Made by a program: the position numbers and the translations under genes | Notes under the pieces: generated by a model | Database searches by the model: none | What the model was told of the DNA's origin: nothing | What the model saw: only the letters and a program-made list of their open reading frames with translations | NCBI GenBank assembly: GCA_036426205.1 | Contig: WSYH01001257.1 | Location: 28,440 to 92,439, forward strand | Direction of reading: 5' to 3' | Length of the DNA stretch: 64,000 bases | Source of the DNA: Ascaphus truei | Lineage: Eukaryota > Chordata > Amphibia > Anura > Ascaphidae | Shown here: piece after piece, positions 53,525 through 64,000 of the stretch | Position numbering within the stretch: the first letter of the stretch is position 1 | Layout of the letters: every line of letters starts with the position of its first letter

Positions 53525-54695
53525 CTTTTTTTTTTTTTTTTTAAACTTTGATTTTATTGGGTGCAATAAAACATACATTTTATCACTTCCCGTTGGCATC
53601 AGTAATATCACCCTTTTTTGTTTTTTAACAATCGTCCAAAGACTAGACATATTAGACTCACCATCTCATCCATCTCCCTGATCCATAAACCTGGCAAGGA
53701 CCCGGCAGACTGTAAAAGCTACCGGCCCATCTCGTTGATCAATACGGATGTTAAAATTTTCTCCAAATTGCTAGCCAATAGAGTGGGTATTGTCCTTCCC
53801 AGGTTGGTTCACCCAGATCAGGTAGGGTTCATCGGAGGAAGGCAGGCAGCAGACAATACCAGGCGAATCATTGATCTGATTGATCTGGCACAAAAACAGA
53901 ACACCCCGTCAATGGTATTGAGTCTGGACGCCGAAAAGGCCTTCGATAGGATTGATTGGCCCTATCTGAGAGGAACGCTGGAAGCATTTGGCTTTAGAGG
54001 ACGTCTCCTGGAGGCCATCATACGAGGGGCCAACGGCAAGGGTACGGCACCAAGGGTTCCCATTGGATCAGTTCCCAATAAAGAGCGGCAGACGTCAGGG
54101 TTGCCCGCTATCTCCCTTGCTGTTCGCCTTGTGCGTAGAACCCATGGCGGCACATATAAGAAACAACCCGGATATTACGGGAATAGCTGTAAAGGAGCAG
54201 TCACACAAAGTGGCGCGCTACGCGGATGATGTGATCCTGACATTATCAAAGCCCCTTACCTCCCTGCCCAATGTCTTCTCAATTCTGGGGACCTTCAAAC
54301 AAATCTCAGGGTTCAAAATTAATCAGGCCAAATCTGAAGCCCTCAATATCAATTTATCGAAGCCGGTGGAAAAATTAATTGGACTAAATTTCAACTTTAA
54401 GTGGCAACCCTCCATGCTTAAATATCTAGGGGTATATATCACAAAAGAGTACAAAGCTTTGTATAAAGCAAATTATCCCAGGTTGTTCCGGACTTTGCGA
54501 GAGGATCTCCGGCGGTGGGCGGAGTGTAGCATCTTGTGGATAGGCCGTATTCATAGCATAAAAATGAATCTCCTCCCGCAGGTGCTATACCTTTTCCAGG
54601 CCCTCCCGATCCCCCTAGTAAAGGACGACATCCTTGCATTACAGTCCCTAATAACAAAGTTTATCTGGGATAAGAAAAGCCCACGAATTAAAAAA
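53525..54695 (-). mobile_element. Second L1 inserted in ORF2, 5'-inverted (twin priming)
   Basis: Flanked by GAGATATCTC (53515-53524 and 54696-54705). Removing it restores ORF2 (KGRYL joined to ILVGLL). On the minus strand the 3' end reads CCCAATAAAATCAAAG then poly-A (seen as a T-run, 53525-53542), covering only ~115 bp. The remaining ~1.05 kb (53640-54695) is L1 RT sequence on the plus strand. A minus-strand insertion with its 5' part inverted is the signature of twin priming. Confidence 0.9.
53640..54695 (+). pseudogene. RT fragment of the nested L1 (inverted segment)
   Basis: Two overlapping frames (53618-54229 and 53988-54734) give SLIHKPGKDPADCKSYRPIS, LVHPDQVGFIGGRQAADNT, LSLDAEKAFDRIDWPYLRGT, then, after a frameshift, GCPLSPLLFALCVEPMAAHI, the catalytic ARYADDVILTLS, SGFKINQAKSEALN and LKYLGVYIT. 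It is very similar to the host ORF2 at 55.97-56.98 kb, so it is from the same or a sister family. Confidence 0.92.
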
Positions 54696-54705
54696 GAGAT
54701 ATCTC

Positions 54706-57700
54706 ATTTTAGTAGGACTCTTGCAGCAGAGTAGAACGACACTGGCGTGCGTTTACGCACCCGGTGAAAATGAATCTCAGTTCTTCGATGAGTTCTTCCA
54801 GACGCTCCAAGGGTGGGCAGAAGGGAATGTAATTCTCGCAGGTGACTTTAACAAAGTCATTGACCCACGCATAGATCGATCCCCATTACAGAAGAAAACC
54901 AGACGGGAGGGCAACGGGCCTTTGTTAAAAGGTTTGAGACAGGGGAACCTGGTCAACATTTGGAGGGAACAGCACCAGGGAGAGCGTAGTTACACCTTTT
55001 ATTCCCATCCCCATGACAGTTACAGTAGGATCGACCATTTTTTTGTCTCAAGTAGAATGGTCCCACAGGTTTCCGACACCAAAATACATGACATTACATG
55101 GTCGGATCACGCGTCGATTGAGCTAAGATGCGCAGAAATTAGGCCTACTAGCCCGGGAGCAAACTGGAAACTCAATGAATCGTTGATCAAGATACCAAAT
55201 CTAGAAAAGACGGTTAAGGAGGAAATCTCTCGGTATTTCCAGACCAACCTCGGTAGTGTGGAGTCCCACACAATGTTGTGGGAGGCTCACAAGGCCACGA
55301 TGCGGGGGGTACTAATAAGCATAGCGGCCAGAAGGAAAAAGCAAAGGGATGCCAAATTGACTCCGTTATATAAGAGGTTACATGAGCTCTCTACACTACA
55401 TAGCCGATCAGGTAGAGGGGATACACTAAAGGAGTTGAAAGATGTAAAGATTGAGCTTAACATCCTCCTCACTTCCCGGGCCGAAAAAGATGTGAGTTGG
55501 ACACAGAGGAAGTTCTTTGAGAAAGCTAATAAACCGGACACAATGTTAGCCTCCAGACTCCGTAATAGGAAACCAAATTACAACATACAAACAATTAGGA
55601 CAGAGGCGGGGGAGTTATCCTCCAACCCCAAAATTATAGTGGAAGAGTTTAAAAAGTATTATGCACAGCTATACAATGGGGAGAAGGTGGTCCATAACGC
55701 TAAGACAAGCAGTAAACTGCAGAAATTCTTAGCAGATGCTGCACTGCCACAGCTGAACAGCTTAGAGCGAGAGGCAATACAGAGCGATTTCTCACGGGAA
55801 GAATTAACAGCAGTGGTCAAAAACTTAAAGTCCTCTAAAGCCCCGGGACCGGATGGGTTCTCCAATCTTTACTATAAAAAATTCCTAGGCGTACTTGCCC
55901 CGCATATGCTCCGGTTATTTAATGGAATCCTAGCAGGAGAGCCCTTCTCAGAGCAGATGCTCCAGGCGTCGATATCCTTGATTCATAAAGGGGACAAAGA
56001 TCCCACAAATTGCCAAAGTTACAGGCCGATATCATTGATTAACACGGACGTCAAAATATACTCTAAATTACTGGCCAATCGTTTAAGTGTTATCCTGCCA
56101 AGCCTGATCCATCCGGACCAGGTTGGCTTTATTAGAGATATACAAGCGGCCGACAATACTAGACGGATTATAGATATAATTGATTTTGTGGAAGCCAACA
56201 AGGTCCGGAGCTTAGTCTTAAGCTTAGACGCGGAGAAAGCCTTCAACAGGATAGACTGGCCATACTTGGAGTCCACGCTTGGGGCATTTGGGTTTGGGGC
56301 TAAAATCCTAAGGGCAATAAAAGCGCTCTACATTGCGCTGGCAGCAAGGGGGATTCACCAGGGTTTCCCCTCAGAGCTGTTCCGAATTAAAAGTGGTACG
56401 AGACAAGGCTGCCCGTTATCGCCCTTGCTTTTTGACCTATGCATCGAACCACTAGCAGCTCAAATCCATAGTAACCCGGACATCGCTGGAGTACAAATCC
56501 ACTCGCAAGAACACAAAGTGGCATTGTACGCAGACGATATTAGTTTTACACTCACAAAACCGCTCACCTCGCTACCTAACCTGTTTGAGCTCCTAGAGAG
56601 ATTTGCCCGGATCTCTGGTTTCAAAATAAATCAGACAAAATCTGAGGCACTTAGCCTGAACATTACCGGAGAGATGGAGAAACTGATTGAACTCAACTTT
56701 GAGTTTAAGTGGCGATCCACATCTATAAAATACCTAGGGGTGCATATCACAAAAAAGATAGCCTCCCTATATCAAGCAAATTACCCCAGTCTATTGAAGA
56801 CTCCAAAGAAGGAACTGAAAGACTGTTCAGCATATGGTATTTCATGGATGGGTAGGATCTATAGTGTCAAGATGAACATCCTCCCCCGGATTTTATACCT
56901 GTTTCAAACTCTTCCGATACCCGTGGTGAGATCCGACATAGCAGGGTTACAAAACTCGATCACAAAATGTATTTGGAAGCGTAAACAACCACGGATAAAT
57001 GCAAAAATGATGCAGAAACCTCAGGAGGCGGGGGGACTAGCAGTTCCAAGCTTACTGTCCTATTACAAAGCGGCACAATTGTGCCAAATCACGCAATGGC
57101 ATGGGGACCCGGAGCTACGGAGGTGGGTAGCACTAGAAAGGGAGGCGTGTGCCCCGCTAGAGCTCAGGGATCTAATCTGGTACCAGAGGAAATGGGTAAA
57201 GGACATAAAGGAGCCTCTAACCTCTGTGCTCAACTCAATATTGGTCTGGGACATGGCCAAAAGTAATCGCTCTCTAACCTCCAAACACACACTAATGGCC
57301 CCTTTGTACGGTAACCCAGACTTTGCTCCTGGGCTGGCAGGTAAGAGCTTCCCGGTGTGGCGACAATTAGGGATTAGAAGACTGAAGGACCTGGAGGGTA
57401 GTAACACCATTAAATCATTTGATCTATTAAAGTCAGAAAAGGACATCCCTAACACAGAATTTATTAGGTACCTCCAGGTCCGGGCATTTTATAATACACA
57501 CCCGGTGAGACCACCGTTAACAAATTTTGAAAGGCTCTGCGTGAGAGGTACAGACACGCGGGGACTGATTTCTACTCTGTACAGAGCTGTGGTCAGTGCT
57601 GACAAAGACGACACAAACAAACCCAGATTTATGACTCAATGGGAATCAGATTTACAGGGCACACTAGAAGACGAGGACTGGACAGCAATATTTAAGGCCG

Positions 57701-58309
57701 CAGCCAGTAGTTCCATCTGCACGACATTGAAGGAGAAATCATATAAGGTTATGTTAAGATGGTATCTCACTCCAGTTAGATTGGCTAAATTTGAATCGGG
57801 CTCTTCCCCGCTCTGTCCTCGGCAGTGCGGGGAACAGGGAGATCTGGTGCACATGCACATGCACAGGACATACTTGAAAACGAGAGGTAACTCTCAATGT
57901 ATTACTTCCTGGTAAAATATTTTATAAATAAATAATGCTGTGGTCATGCCCGAAAATTGTACCCGTTTGGAGCCAGATCAGAGATTGGTTACAGAGGATT
58001 TTGGGCCTCCAAATTCAGCTGGACCCGTGGCTGTTCCTATTAAGTAAACCCACAGACGAAGTGTCAAGAACGGGGAACAAATTAATAGCACACTTTGCAA
58101 TGGCTATGAGGTGCGAGACCGCAGCATTGTGGAACCAGAACGCAATACCATCAATAGGAAAAATTAGAAACAGAATTTGGTTCGTATGCCAGATGGAAAA
58201 GTTAACGAGTTTAGTTAATGACACTGGCTCAAAATTCCAAAAGGTCTGGCTGCCCTGGCTGGCACAGACAGATATTCCAGGGGTGAGCGATGCCACAATT
58301 TGGCTGTGA
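54706..58309 (+). pseudogene. L1 ORF2: endonuclease end, reverse transcriptase, C-terminus
   Basis: Open from 54721 to 57915. It begins with the rest of the endonuclease: LACVYAPGENES, AGDFNKVIDP (catalytic Asp/Asn), YSRIDHFFVS, and SDHASIEL (catalytic SDH). A long middle region follows. The RT has KSSKAPGPDGFSNLYYKKF, YRPISLINTDVKIYSKLLAN, DQVGFIRDIQAADNTRR, LSLDAEKAFNRIDW, GTRQGCPLSPLLFDLCIEPL, the catalytic ALYADDISFTL and IKYLGVHIT. The C-terminus has CxxxC-like CPRQCGEQGDLVHM. There a 77-bp SINE tail shifts the frame; it resumes with LWSCPKIVPVWSQI and ends ATIWL at 58309. ORF2 nicks DNA and copies RNA by target-primed reverse transcription. Over 1000 residues are still open, so this part is young. 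Confidence 0.95.
57858..57934 (+). mobile_element. SINE 3'-tail fragment in ORF2
   Basis: About 77 bp with CTTGAAAACGAGAGGTAAC, CAATGTATTACTTCCTGG and an (ATAA)n end, unrelated to L1. ORF2 reads HM directly into LWSCPK once it is removed. It adds a stop (TAA at 57913) and a frame change. The type resembles tails of amphibian SINE or LINE families; the exact family is unknown. Confidence 0.75.
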
Positions 58310-58717
58310 TTGATTCAAGTGAGTTCTCCTTGGATGGGCAGTATGGGTTGTGGACAGGACAAGATGTGAAGACTTGACGGCGGGCACCCTCATATAGAGC
58401 CGGTAAAACGCGAGCAATACTGAACAAGTGGACGCACGCGAGCCGTAACACATAAGTGGCGAACATTAGTTGGAAGCGGATGGAGAACGGCCTGATATAT
58501 ACTCTTCTCGGACCCCCCCCCCTTTTCTCCCCCCACTCCCCTTTGTTGTCCTTGTCTTGTTGTCTTGTTGTCTTGTTGTCTTGTTGTCTCCCCATCACGT
58601 GGTCTGTTATATGTTGTACGTCCTAGAAAGTTTTTGTCTAACCGATTATGGCTTTGATATATTATGTGTCTACGATGTATGCAAAAACCAATAAAAAGAG
58701 AGTTAAAAAAAAAAAAA
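58310..58717 (+). other. L1 3' UTR and poly-A tail
   Basis: Contains (TTGTC)n-like repeats (58545-58580), a C-rich patch, then ACCAATAAAAAGAGAGTT and A14. The nested L1 ends similarly (CCCAATAAAATCAAAGTTT plus A-run). Confidence 0.8.
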
Positions 58718-60954
58718 CGTACCAAAGGAAAGAAAAAGTCTACGGAGATGCCTGTGAGAGCTACGACCTCTACAAGCAAAATATCTCCACCGGTAGGACT
58801 ATCACAAGCTGGGGTTCTAGAAAATACACTGTCAAAAGCTGCAATAGTGCCTCCAGAGGTCAGGAAGAAAAATACACCTGATAGCCCCAAAATGGAGGAC
58901 AAGATGGGGCGTTCCTGTAATGAACCCTACCCCACGGAAGAGTGGCACTTCCAGTCCTATGAGGAGGAAGACATCTCTTACGGTGAACCCAAACCGAGTC
59001 ACACCCACAAAACACCCCAAGAATGGTGGGGGTGCCTGAACTCGGTACGAACCGAAAAGACCGCTCCCTATGATGACAATATGATCGGCAGGAGAAAGAG
59101 CGGGAGCAGCGGATCACCGAATATTTCCGTCAGCTAATACAGTTGCAAGAAAAGCATGTTGGATCCAGTGAAGCTGCTAAAATTTCAAATGAAGATGGAG
59201 ACCCCAGTATCCCAGTATCCCTGAGGGGACGGTGCCATCCAAAACAAAAAGGCGAAAAAAGAAAAAGAAAAGCGGTTCTTCACATACCGTGGAAGGAACA
59301 GACATGTCCGCAGATCCCGTGGAGAAAAAGGGGGACCGAGATGCTCTGCAGCCTATAGAAAATGGAGGATTCGTCATGTGAATGACCAAATATCCAGAGG
59401 ACCCAAGGCAGAAGTCAGGTAACCCAAAGAAGTGTCTGTCCGGTGCCAACAGTGAGGAACCCTCAATCAACCATCCCAGGGAAGCGGAGCCGGAACCAGT
59501 GAGTGACGATCCCTTTACCAGCCCTGAAGATGCCCTGAAAATTGCCAGGCGTGACTGTGATCTGCTCCGAGAACAATTGAAACTGAAGAAAGATGGTTAC
59601 GCAGAGCTACTGAAAATTAACGTGGAGCTACAGAAGAATGTGCTCACGATGTACTCTTTGGCCAGGACAGAATTGGACGATCTCAAGATTGAGCTAGATA
59701 CTGGAAACGCTACTATTACCGCCATGGATGAAAAGCTTAGCCAATCTGATAAAATGATGGCTAAGCTGAAGCGGAAGTATGAGGAGGCACTGAAGGAGAT
59801 TAGTCTTTCAGCAAGATGTTCACAATCTTCACGCAGCACTGGATGCTTCACAGCATGAGATCAACAGCGGCCACACAAAACTGGAAGTCTCCAGAAAGGA
59901 ACTACACTGTCTCGCTGAGGAGCTGGACAATTCTAAAGAAACTATTGTCAATCTTAATACAGATCTCAAAGTCTCTCAGAAGGAGCTTCAGACCCTCAAC
60001 CTAGAGAAGGAAATCTCACGCCAGGAGACTGTCATTCTCAAAGCAGATGTGCGTAAATGGAAGGAGGACTACATGGAGGCCCTGATAATTACAGAGAATG
60101 CAAAAGAGAAAATTTAAGACTGAAAGAAGAGAATTCTCATTTGACAGACCACGTGAAGGAAAAAATTGAAAAGCTGCACGAGCTTAAAGAAAAAAAGAAA
60201 TAAATAATAATAATAATAAATAAACTTTTGGAAGAGGAAAAGTTTGGAGCAGAGCACCGACTGCAGAACCAACTGCAAGGTTTGCGTACGCACCTCCAGA
60301 ATGCTGAGGAGAATGCTGAGGAGAAGCAGCAAACTCTGCAGGAAGACAATCTGCAGGCTGAAAAAGAAATAAAAGTGCTGCAGGAACGTCTGATTACCCA
60401 GTATGTCCCCGCAAAGCAGCATGAGAAACTGAAGGCTATGAGCATCACCAAAGCATCGCTAGAGGCCAAGCTTAGAGCCCAGGTGACTCGGCACAAGAGG
60501 GAGCACAAGAAGGTCCAGAAACTGAAACAAGTAACTGTGGCACGAGCAAAGAAGTTCACAATGCTTCACAATACAATGAAAATGTGGAAGCAAGCTCAGA
60601 GAAAGCAAAGTGCGCAGATAAATTCCCTAAGAAGAGACTTGCAAGACGCACTCAAAAAACAGGGATCTCTCACGGATGAGATTACAGTACTACAAGGACA
60701 AGTATTGACCCTGACCAAGCATCAGTATCCCACAGCCACAATAACGCAAAGGAAAAAGGGTACAATAAGAACTGGGAGCACCGCTTGCCTAAAAAACAAG
60801 GTTGCAAAATCTGAACCACCTAAACAAGCACTAGCTAAACCTTCAGCCACCGAACAGGCAATAAAAAAAGGTATACGTGCAGAATCAAAACCAGAAGAAT
60901 CCTTAGCTGTTGAAGCTGAAAAGATGGGACATTCTCTGGAAGTGGATGTGGAAT
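58718..60954 (+). pseudogene. Intronless coiled-coil protein pseudogene
   Basis: A chain of plus-strand frames with shifts near 59140, 59380, 59812 and 60115. The first part (to 59137) is Lys- and Ser-rich. From 59382 the translation is almost wholly heptad coiled coil: DALKIARRDCDLLREQLKLK, LYSLARTELDDLKIELD-like, ALDASQHEINSGHTKLEVS, KELQTLNLEKEISRQE, and from 60228 LQNQLQGLRTHLQNAEENAE, QYVPAKQHEKLKAMS and SLRRDLQDALKKQGSLTDE. A YVPxxxHExLK motif is reminiscent of UACA/ankyrin-type coiled-coil proteins, but I cannot assign a parent. The lack of introns over 2 kb fits a processed retrocopy. An (AAT)n expansion (60203-60225) lies inside. Confidence 0.55.
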
Positions 60955-63900
60955 TGCAACTCAAATCAAATCAAATTAAAATCAAATCAGCTTTATTGAC
61001 ATGACGAAAGAACATTTCAGTATTGCCAAAGCGTGAATAATAGGGGGTGGGGGACAATAGTTACACGAATACTAGGGGGTAGGGTGTAATGATTGCACGG
61101 TATATGGGTAAAAGTTTCCCACAGGGATGTGGGGGTTTGTGGACGTCTCTCAGCTTGTGGCAGGTGCTGATATAGTGTACAGCCAGTTCTGATGTGATTT
61201 CATCTTCTCCCAGGAGGATCGCTATTTTTTGGTTCTCCTCTATATTATTAAAGTTCTGGATAACAGCAGTTAGTTTCTCTAGGTGGACACTCCTCACTTC
61301 AGAGTATTGTGTGCAACGCAACAGGAAGTGCGTTTCATCTTCTACCTCTCCTAGCTCACATCTTTGGCATATTCTCATCTCCCGGGGCTTCCAGTTCTGT
61401 CTGTGTCTGCCTGTTTCTATTTCTCGGCTGTGGGCACTTATTCTGTACTGGCCCAGGGTCTGTCTCTGTTTTGGGTCTTTTACCTTCAGTAGGTAGGGTG
61501 CCAGAGTGTATTCTCTCTGTAGGCTGTGGTAGGTTTCCAGCTTCTTTGAGCGTTGGATATAATTTTCCCACATTGTCACATACTACTTCTTCATTTCGTT
61601 GGAGATTGAGTTGATTTTTTTCCCCGGCAGGTTGTTGATCTGTGTGGGGTTTTGTCCTTGGAGTGAGAGGACAAGTTGTTTGATGGCACAGGGTTTAGTG
61701 AGGAGGTCCTGGCTTTGCATTGCTCTGCAGCAGTAAGACTGTGGATGGCTCTTGTTTAGGTGAGCACAGAATGTCAGTGCTCTCTTCTGTACAGTGAGCA
61801 GTAGAGGAAAGCGGCCCAGCTCAGCCCGGCATGCATTGTTTGATGTACTCCTGTGTACTTGGAGAATGTGTTTGCAGAATTCCAGATGCAGTATTTCTGT
61901 TGGGCTGGTATCCCATTTTGTGGAGTCTGGGTATGTTACAGGGCCCCACACCTCGCTGCCATACAGAAGAATGGGTGTGATGATGCTGTTGAATATTTTC
62001 ATCCAGATTCTTATTGGTGGTTTGAGGTGGTACATCTGTTTCCTTATTGCATAAAATGCTCTGCGGGCCTTCTCCTTCAGTGTATTTATGGCCAGGTTGA
62101 ATTTCCCTGATGAGCTGATTGTTAGACCAAGGTATGTGTAGCTCGCTGTCTGTTCCAGTGCATTGTCGTCCAGTGTGAATTGCGATATGGTTGGATGTTT
62201 TTTAGATTTTTTCTGGAATACCATTATTCTGTTTTTTTCTAGGTTCACAGAGAGTGCCCAGGTCTGGCTGAATTTTTCTAGTATTGCCAGTTTCTGTTGG
62301 AGGCCTTGTTCTGTTGGAGACAGCAGGAGCAGGTCGTCAGAGTATAGTAGAGACTTAATCTCAGTTCCAGCCAAGTTGAGCCCAGGTGCTGAGGAGGATT
62401 CTAGGGCTGCTGCGAGCTCATTGATGTAGATGTTAAAAAGTGTGGGACTCAGGCTGCAGCCCTGTCTAACTCCACGGCCTTGATGGAAGAAGTCTGTCCA
62501 TTTGTTATTGACTTTCACGCAGCATTTGTTTTCAGAGTACTGTACATACTTTTGATCGTGTCGTATGTTCTCCCCCCTATTCCGCTCTCTAGTATTTTCA
62601 GCAATAGGCCTGGATGCCAGATGGAGTCGAAGGCTTTTTTGAAGTCCACAAAGCAAGCAAAGATTTTGCCTTTGTTGGTGTTGTGGACGTGTTTATTAAT
62701 CAGGCTGTGTAGTGTATAGATGTGATATGTGGTGCGGTGGTTTGGCAGGAAGCCTGTCTGGCTCTTACTCAGTACACTCTGCTCTGTCAGGAAGGCGAGG
62801 ATTCTGCTGTTCAAGATGCTGTTGAACAGTTTCCCCAGGGTGCTGCTGACACAGATTCCTCTGTAATTGGATGGGTCCATCCTGTCTCTTTTCTTGTGGA
62901 TAGGGGTTATCAGTCCTTCATTCCACAGTTCAGGGTAGTAGCCAGTAGTGAGGACCAGGTTGAACATTTTCAGTATTGCTTCTTGTATAGATGGATTGCT
63001 ATACTTCAGCATCTCTTGTAGGATGCCATCTGGTCCGCTGGCTTTCTTGGTTTTTATTAGTTTTATTTTTTCTTTTATTTCCTGGATTGTGATTGGTATG
63101 TCCAGGGGGTTTTGGTTATCTTTTATAGTGTTCACCAGTGATGTTTGTTTTGGTGAGGATTTGTTTTTGTTCTTGCATCAGGTTTTCTTCTGGGATTTCT
63201 TGGTAAAGGTCCTCGAAGTAGTTTTTCCAGATGTTGCCATTCTGAATGGCCAGGTGTCTGTTATTCTGCTTTGTATCCAGGTGTTTCCAGCTTTGCAAGA
63301 AAGTATTTTCATCTACAGTAATGCTTCTTCAATTCTTTCTAAATTTTTGGCAATGTGGTTTTGTTTTTTCTACCTTAGGGTGTGCCTGTAGTGCTTCAGG
63401 TGTTGGTGGTACCTCATTCGTAGTTCTGTATTGTTTGGGTCTCTGTGTTTTTGGTTTGATATTGTTCGGAGGCTTTTTCTAAGTGTGTTGCATTCCTTAT
63501 CAAACCATTTTTCTTTGATTTTGTCATTTGTTGTTGGTCTGTTAGGGCTAGTTTTTTCAGGTTTGATTTCTTTGCTATTAGATGGAATATTTTGCTGAGA
63601 TTTCTTACTGACAGGTTTACACCGTGTTTGTTCTGCTCGTAGTTTGTGTCCTGGAAGCTTTGGATTAGGTTTCCAACTTCTGAGATGTTGATTATTTCTG
63701 TGTATGTCGCGAGGCTCTGTTTTGTCCATTTGTAGGTGGCTTTCAGGCTATGAAGGTTGGAGAGGGTTTCTTTGTGGTGTGCTTGGTTGGTCTGGTCTCT
63801 TAATAAAGAGCAGGGTTTGATTGTGGTCTGATAGGGGTGATGCTGGTGTAACTATATCCAAGTAGCCCATTATAAGTGGCATGACTATTGAACAACTGAA
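60955..63900 (-). mobile_element. Non-LTR retrotransposon (I/Jockey-type superfamily), minus strand
   Basis: The 3' end on the minus strand is GTCAATAAAGCTGATTTGATT followed by short TGATT(T) repeats (61000-60955) instead of poly-A. ORF2 runs from about 63890 to 61061 through several frames. The upstream endonuclease is visible only as SPLSDHNQTLL near 63830, so the copy is 5'-truncated at about 63.9 kb. Family within the superfamily not resolved. Confidence 0.8.
61061..63880 (-). pseudogene. LINE ORF2: endonuclease end, RT, Cys-rich C-terminus
   Basis: Minus strand: endonuclease SDHNQT (near 63830); a linker (63370-63729, EKWFDKECNTLRKSLR); the RT start KTKKASGPDGILQEMLKYS; LITPIHKKRDRMDPSNYRGI, KSQTGFLPNHRT, and FACFVDFKKAFDSIWHPGLL (62515-63135). 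A one-base shift lies near 62540. Then (61583-62656) come GVRQGCSLSPTLFNIYINEL, the catalytic SLLYSDDLLLLS (Ser in place of the usual Ala) and YTYLGLTISSSGKFN. The C-terminus (61061-61579) has ICQRCELGEVEDETHFLLRC, a C-x2-C...H...C zinc motif. There are stops at 61580 and near 63115-63300. Confidence 0.9.
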
Positions 63901-64000
63901 GTTTAAAAGGAAGGAACTCTTACCCTAATGGATCTTATCCTTCTTCTCTCCTCAGGTAAAATCCATCTCTAAATCCTCTGCTGTGTGTATTATATAGTAT
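63901..64000. other. Flank beyond the LINE, no feature
   Basis: AT-rich; nothing recognisable before the window ends. Confidence 0.4.

Larger units (their letters stand above)
50856..58717 (+). mobile_element. L1-type non-LTR retrotransposon
   Basis: It has a CpG-rich 5' region (50856-51023), ORF1 (51024-51995), a long inter-ORF region, ORF2 (53246-58309, twice interrupted), and a 3' UTR with CCAATAAAAAGAGAG and a poly-A run (58704-58717). A weak target duplication CAAAGGA (50849-50855 and 58723-58729) is possible but imperfectly placed. The ORF1 coiled coil plus RRM-like domain and the ORF2 endonuclease-RT order fit the L1 group. Confidence 0.9.

Noticed and set aside
57063..57455. Antisense frame of 130 codons in L1 ORF2
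   Set aside because: Shadow of the ORF2 coding strand, no motif.

Overview
The window is a repeat-saturated piece of a vertebrate nuclear genome, most likely an anuran amphibian. The reasons are a MIR/CORE-type tRNA-derived SINE with an (ATT)n tail, several Penelope-like elements (PLEs) with GIY-YIG endonucleases, a Ty3/gypsy element, L1-type LINEs, a Harbinger fragment, hAT and Tigger-like MITEs, and long (GT)n and (GA)n arrays. I found no intact host gene. The species call is inference from repeat content.

Layout. 1-8.2 kb: non-coding repeats (SINE, foldback structures, a perfect 74-bp palindrome, long (GT)n, a CpG-rich promoter-like block at 6.0-6.7 kb). 8.27-33.84 kb: one Ty3/gypsy element with both LTRs, a 5-bp target duplication (GTGTT), a tRNA-Leu primer site and a polypurine tract. 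It is swollen to 25.6 kb by later insertions: PLE-A (11.39-18.03 kb, itself hit by a hAT element), a SINE (18.72-18.99 kb), PLE-B with direct terminal repeats (19.80-27.48 kb, itself hit by a Tigger-like MITE), and PLE-C (27.64-32.89 kb, two copies head to head). With these removed, the host element reads gag - protease - integrase - reverse transcriptase - RNase H. Integrase therefore lies upstream of RT, as in Gmr1-like elements, and the capsid has a SCAN-like C-terminal half. 33.8-44.3 kb: degraded PLEs (F, D, E) and their terminal repeats. 44.3-48.2 kb: an LTR-like piece, a broken Harbinger transposon and a 24-bp minisatellite. 49.16-50.85 kb: a second LTR with an exact tRNA-Leu primer site and a leader. 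50.86-58.72 kb: an L1-type LINE whose ORF2 is split by a second, 5'-inverted (twin-primed) L1 and by a SINE tail. 58.7-60.95 kb: a frameshifted intronless coiled-coil pseudogene. 60.95-63.9 kb: another LINE on the minus strand.

Main points of interest: the Gmr1-type gene order together with a SCAN-like capsid; about a dozen hammerhead-ribozyme-like cores placed in PLE terminal repeats, many with an upstream TATA-like box; a nearly open PLE (PLE-C) whose main ORF carries a homopolymer slip and one CAA-to-TAA change; and a nesting order readable from target-site duplications. TSDs and palindromes were matched by eye; family names rest on motif recognition, not on database search.
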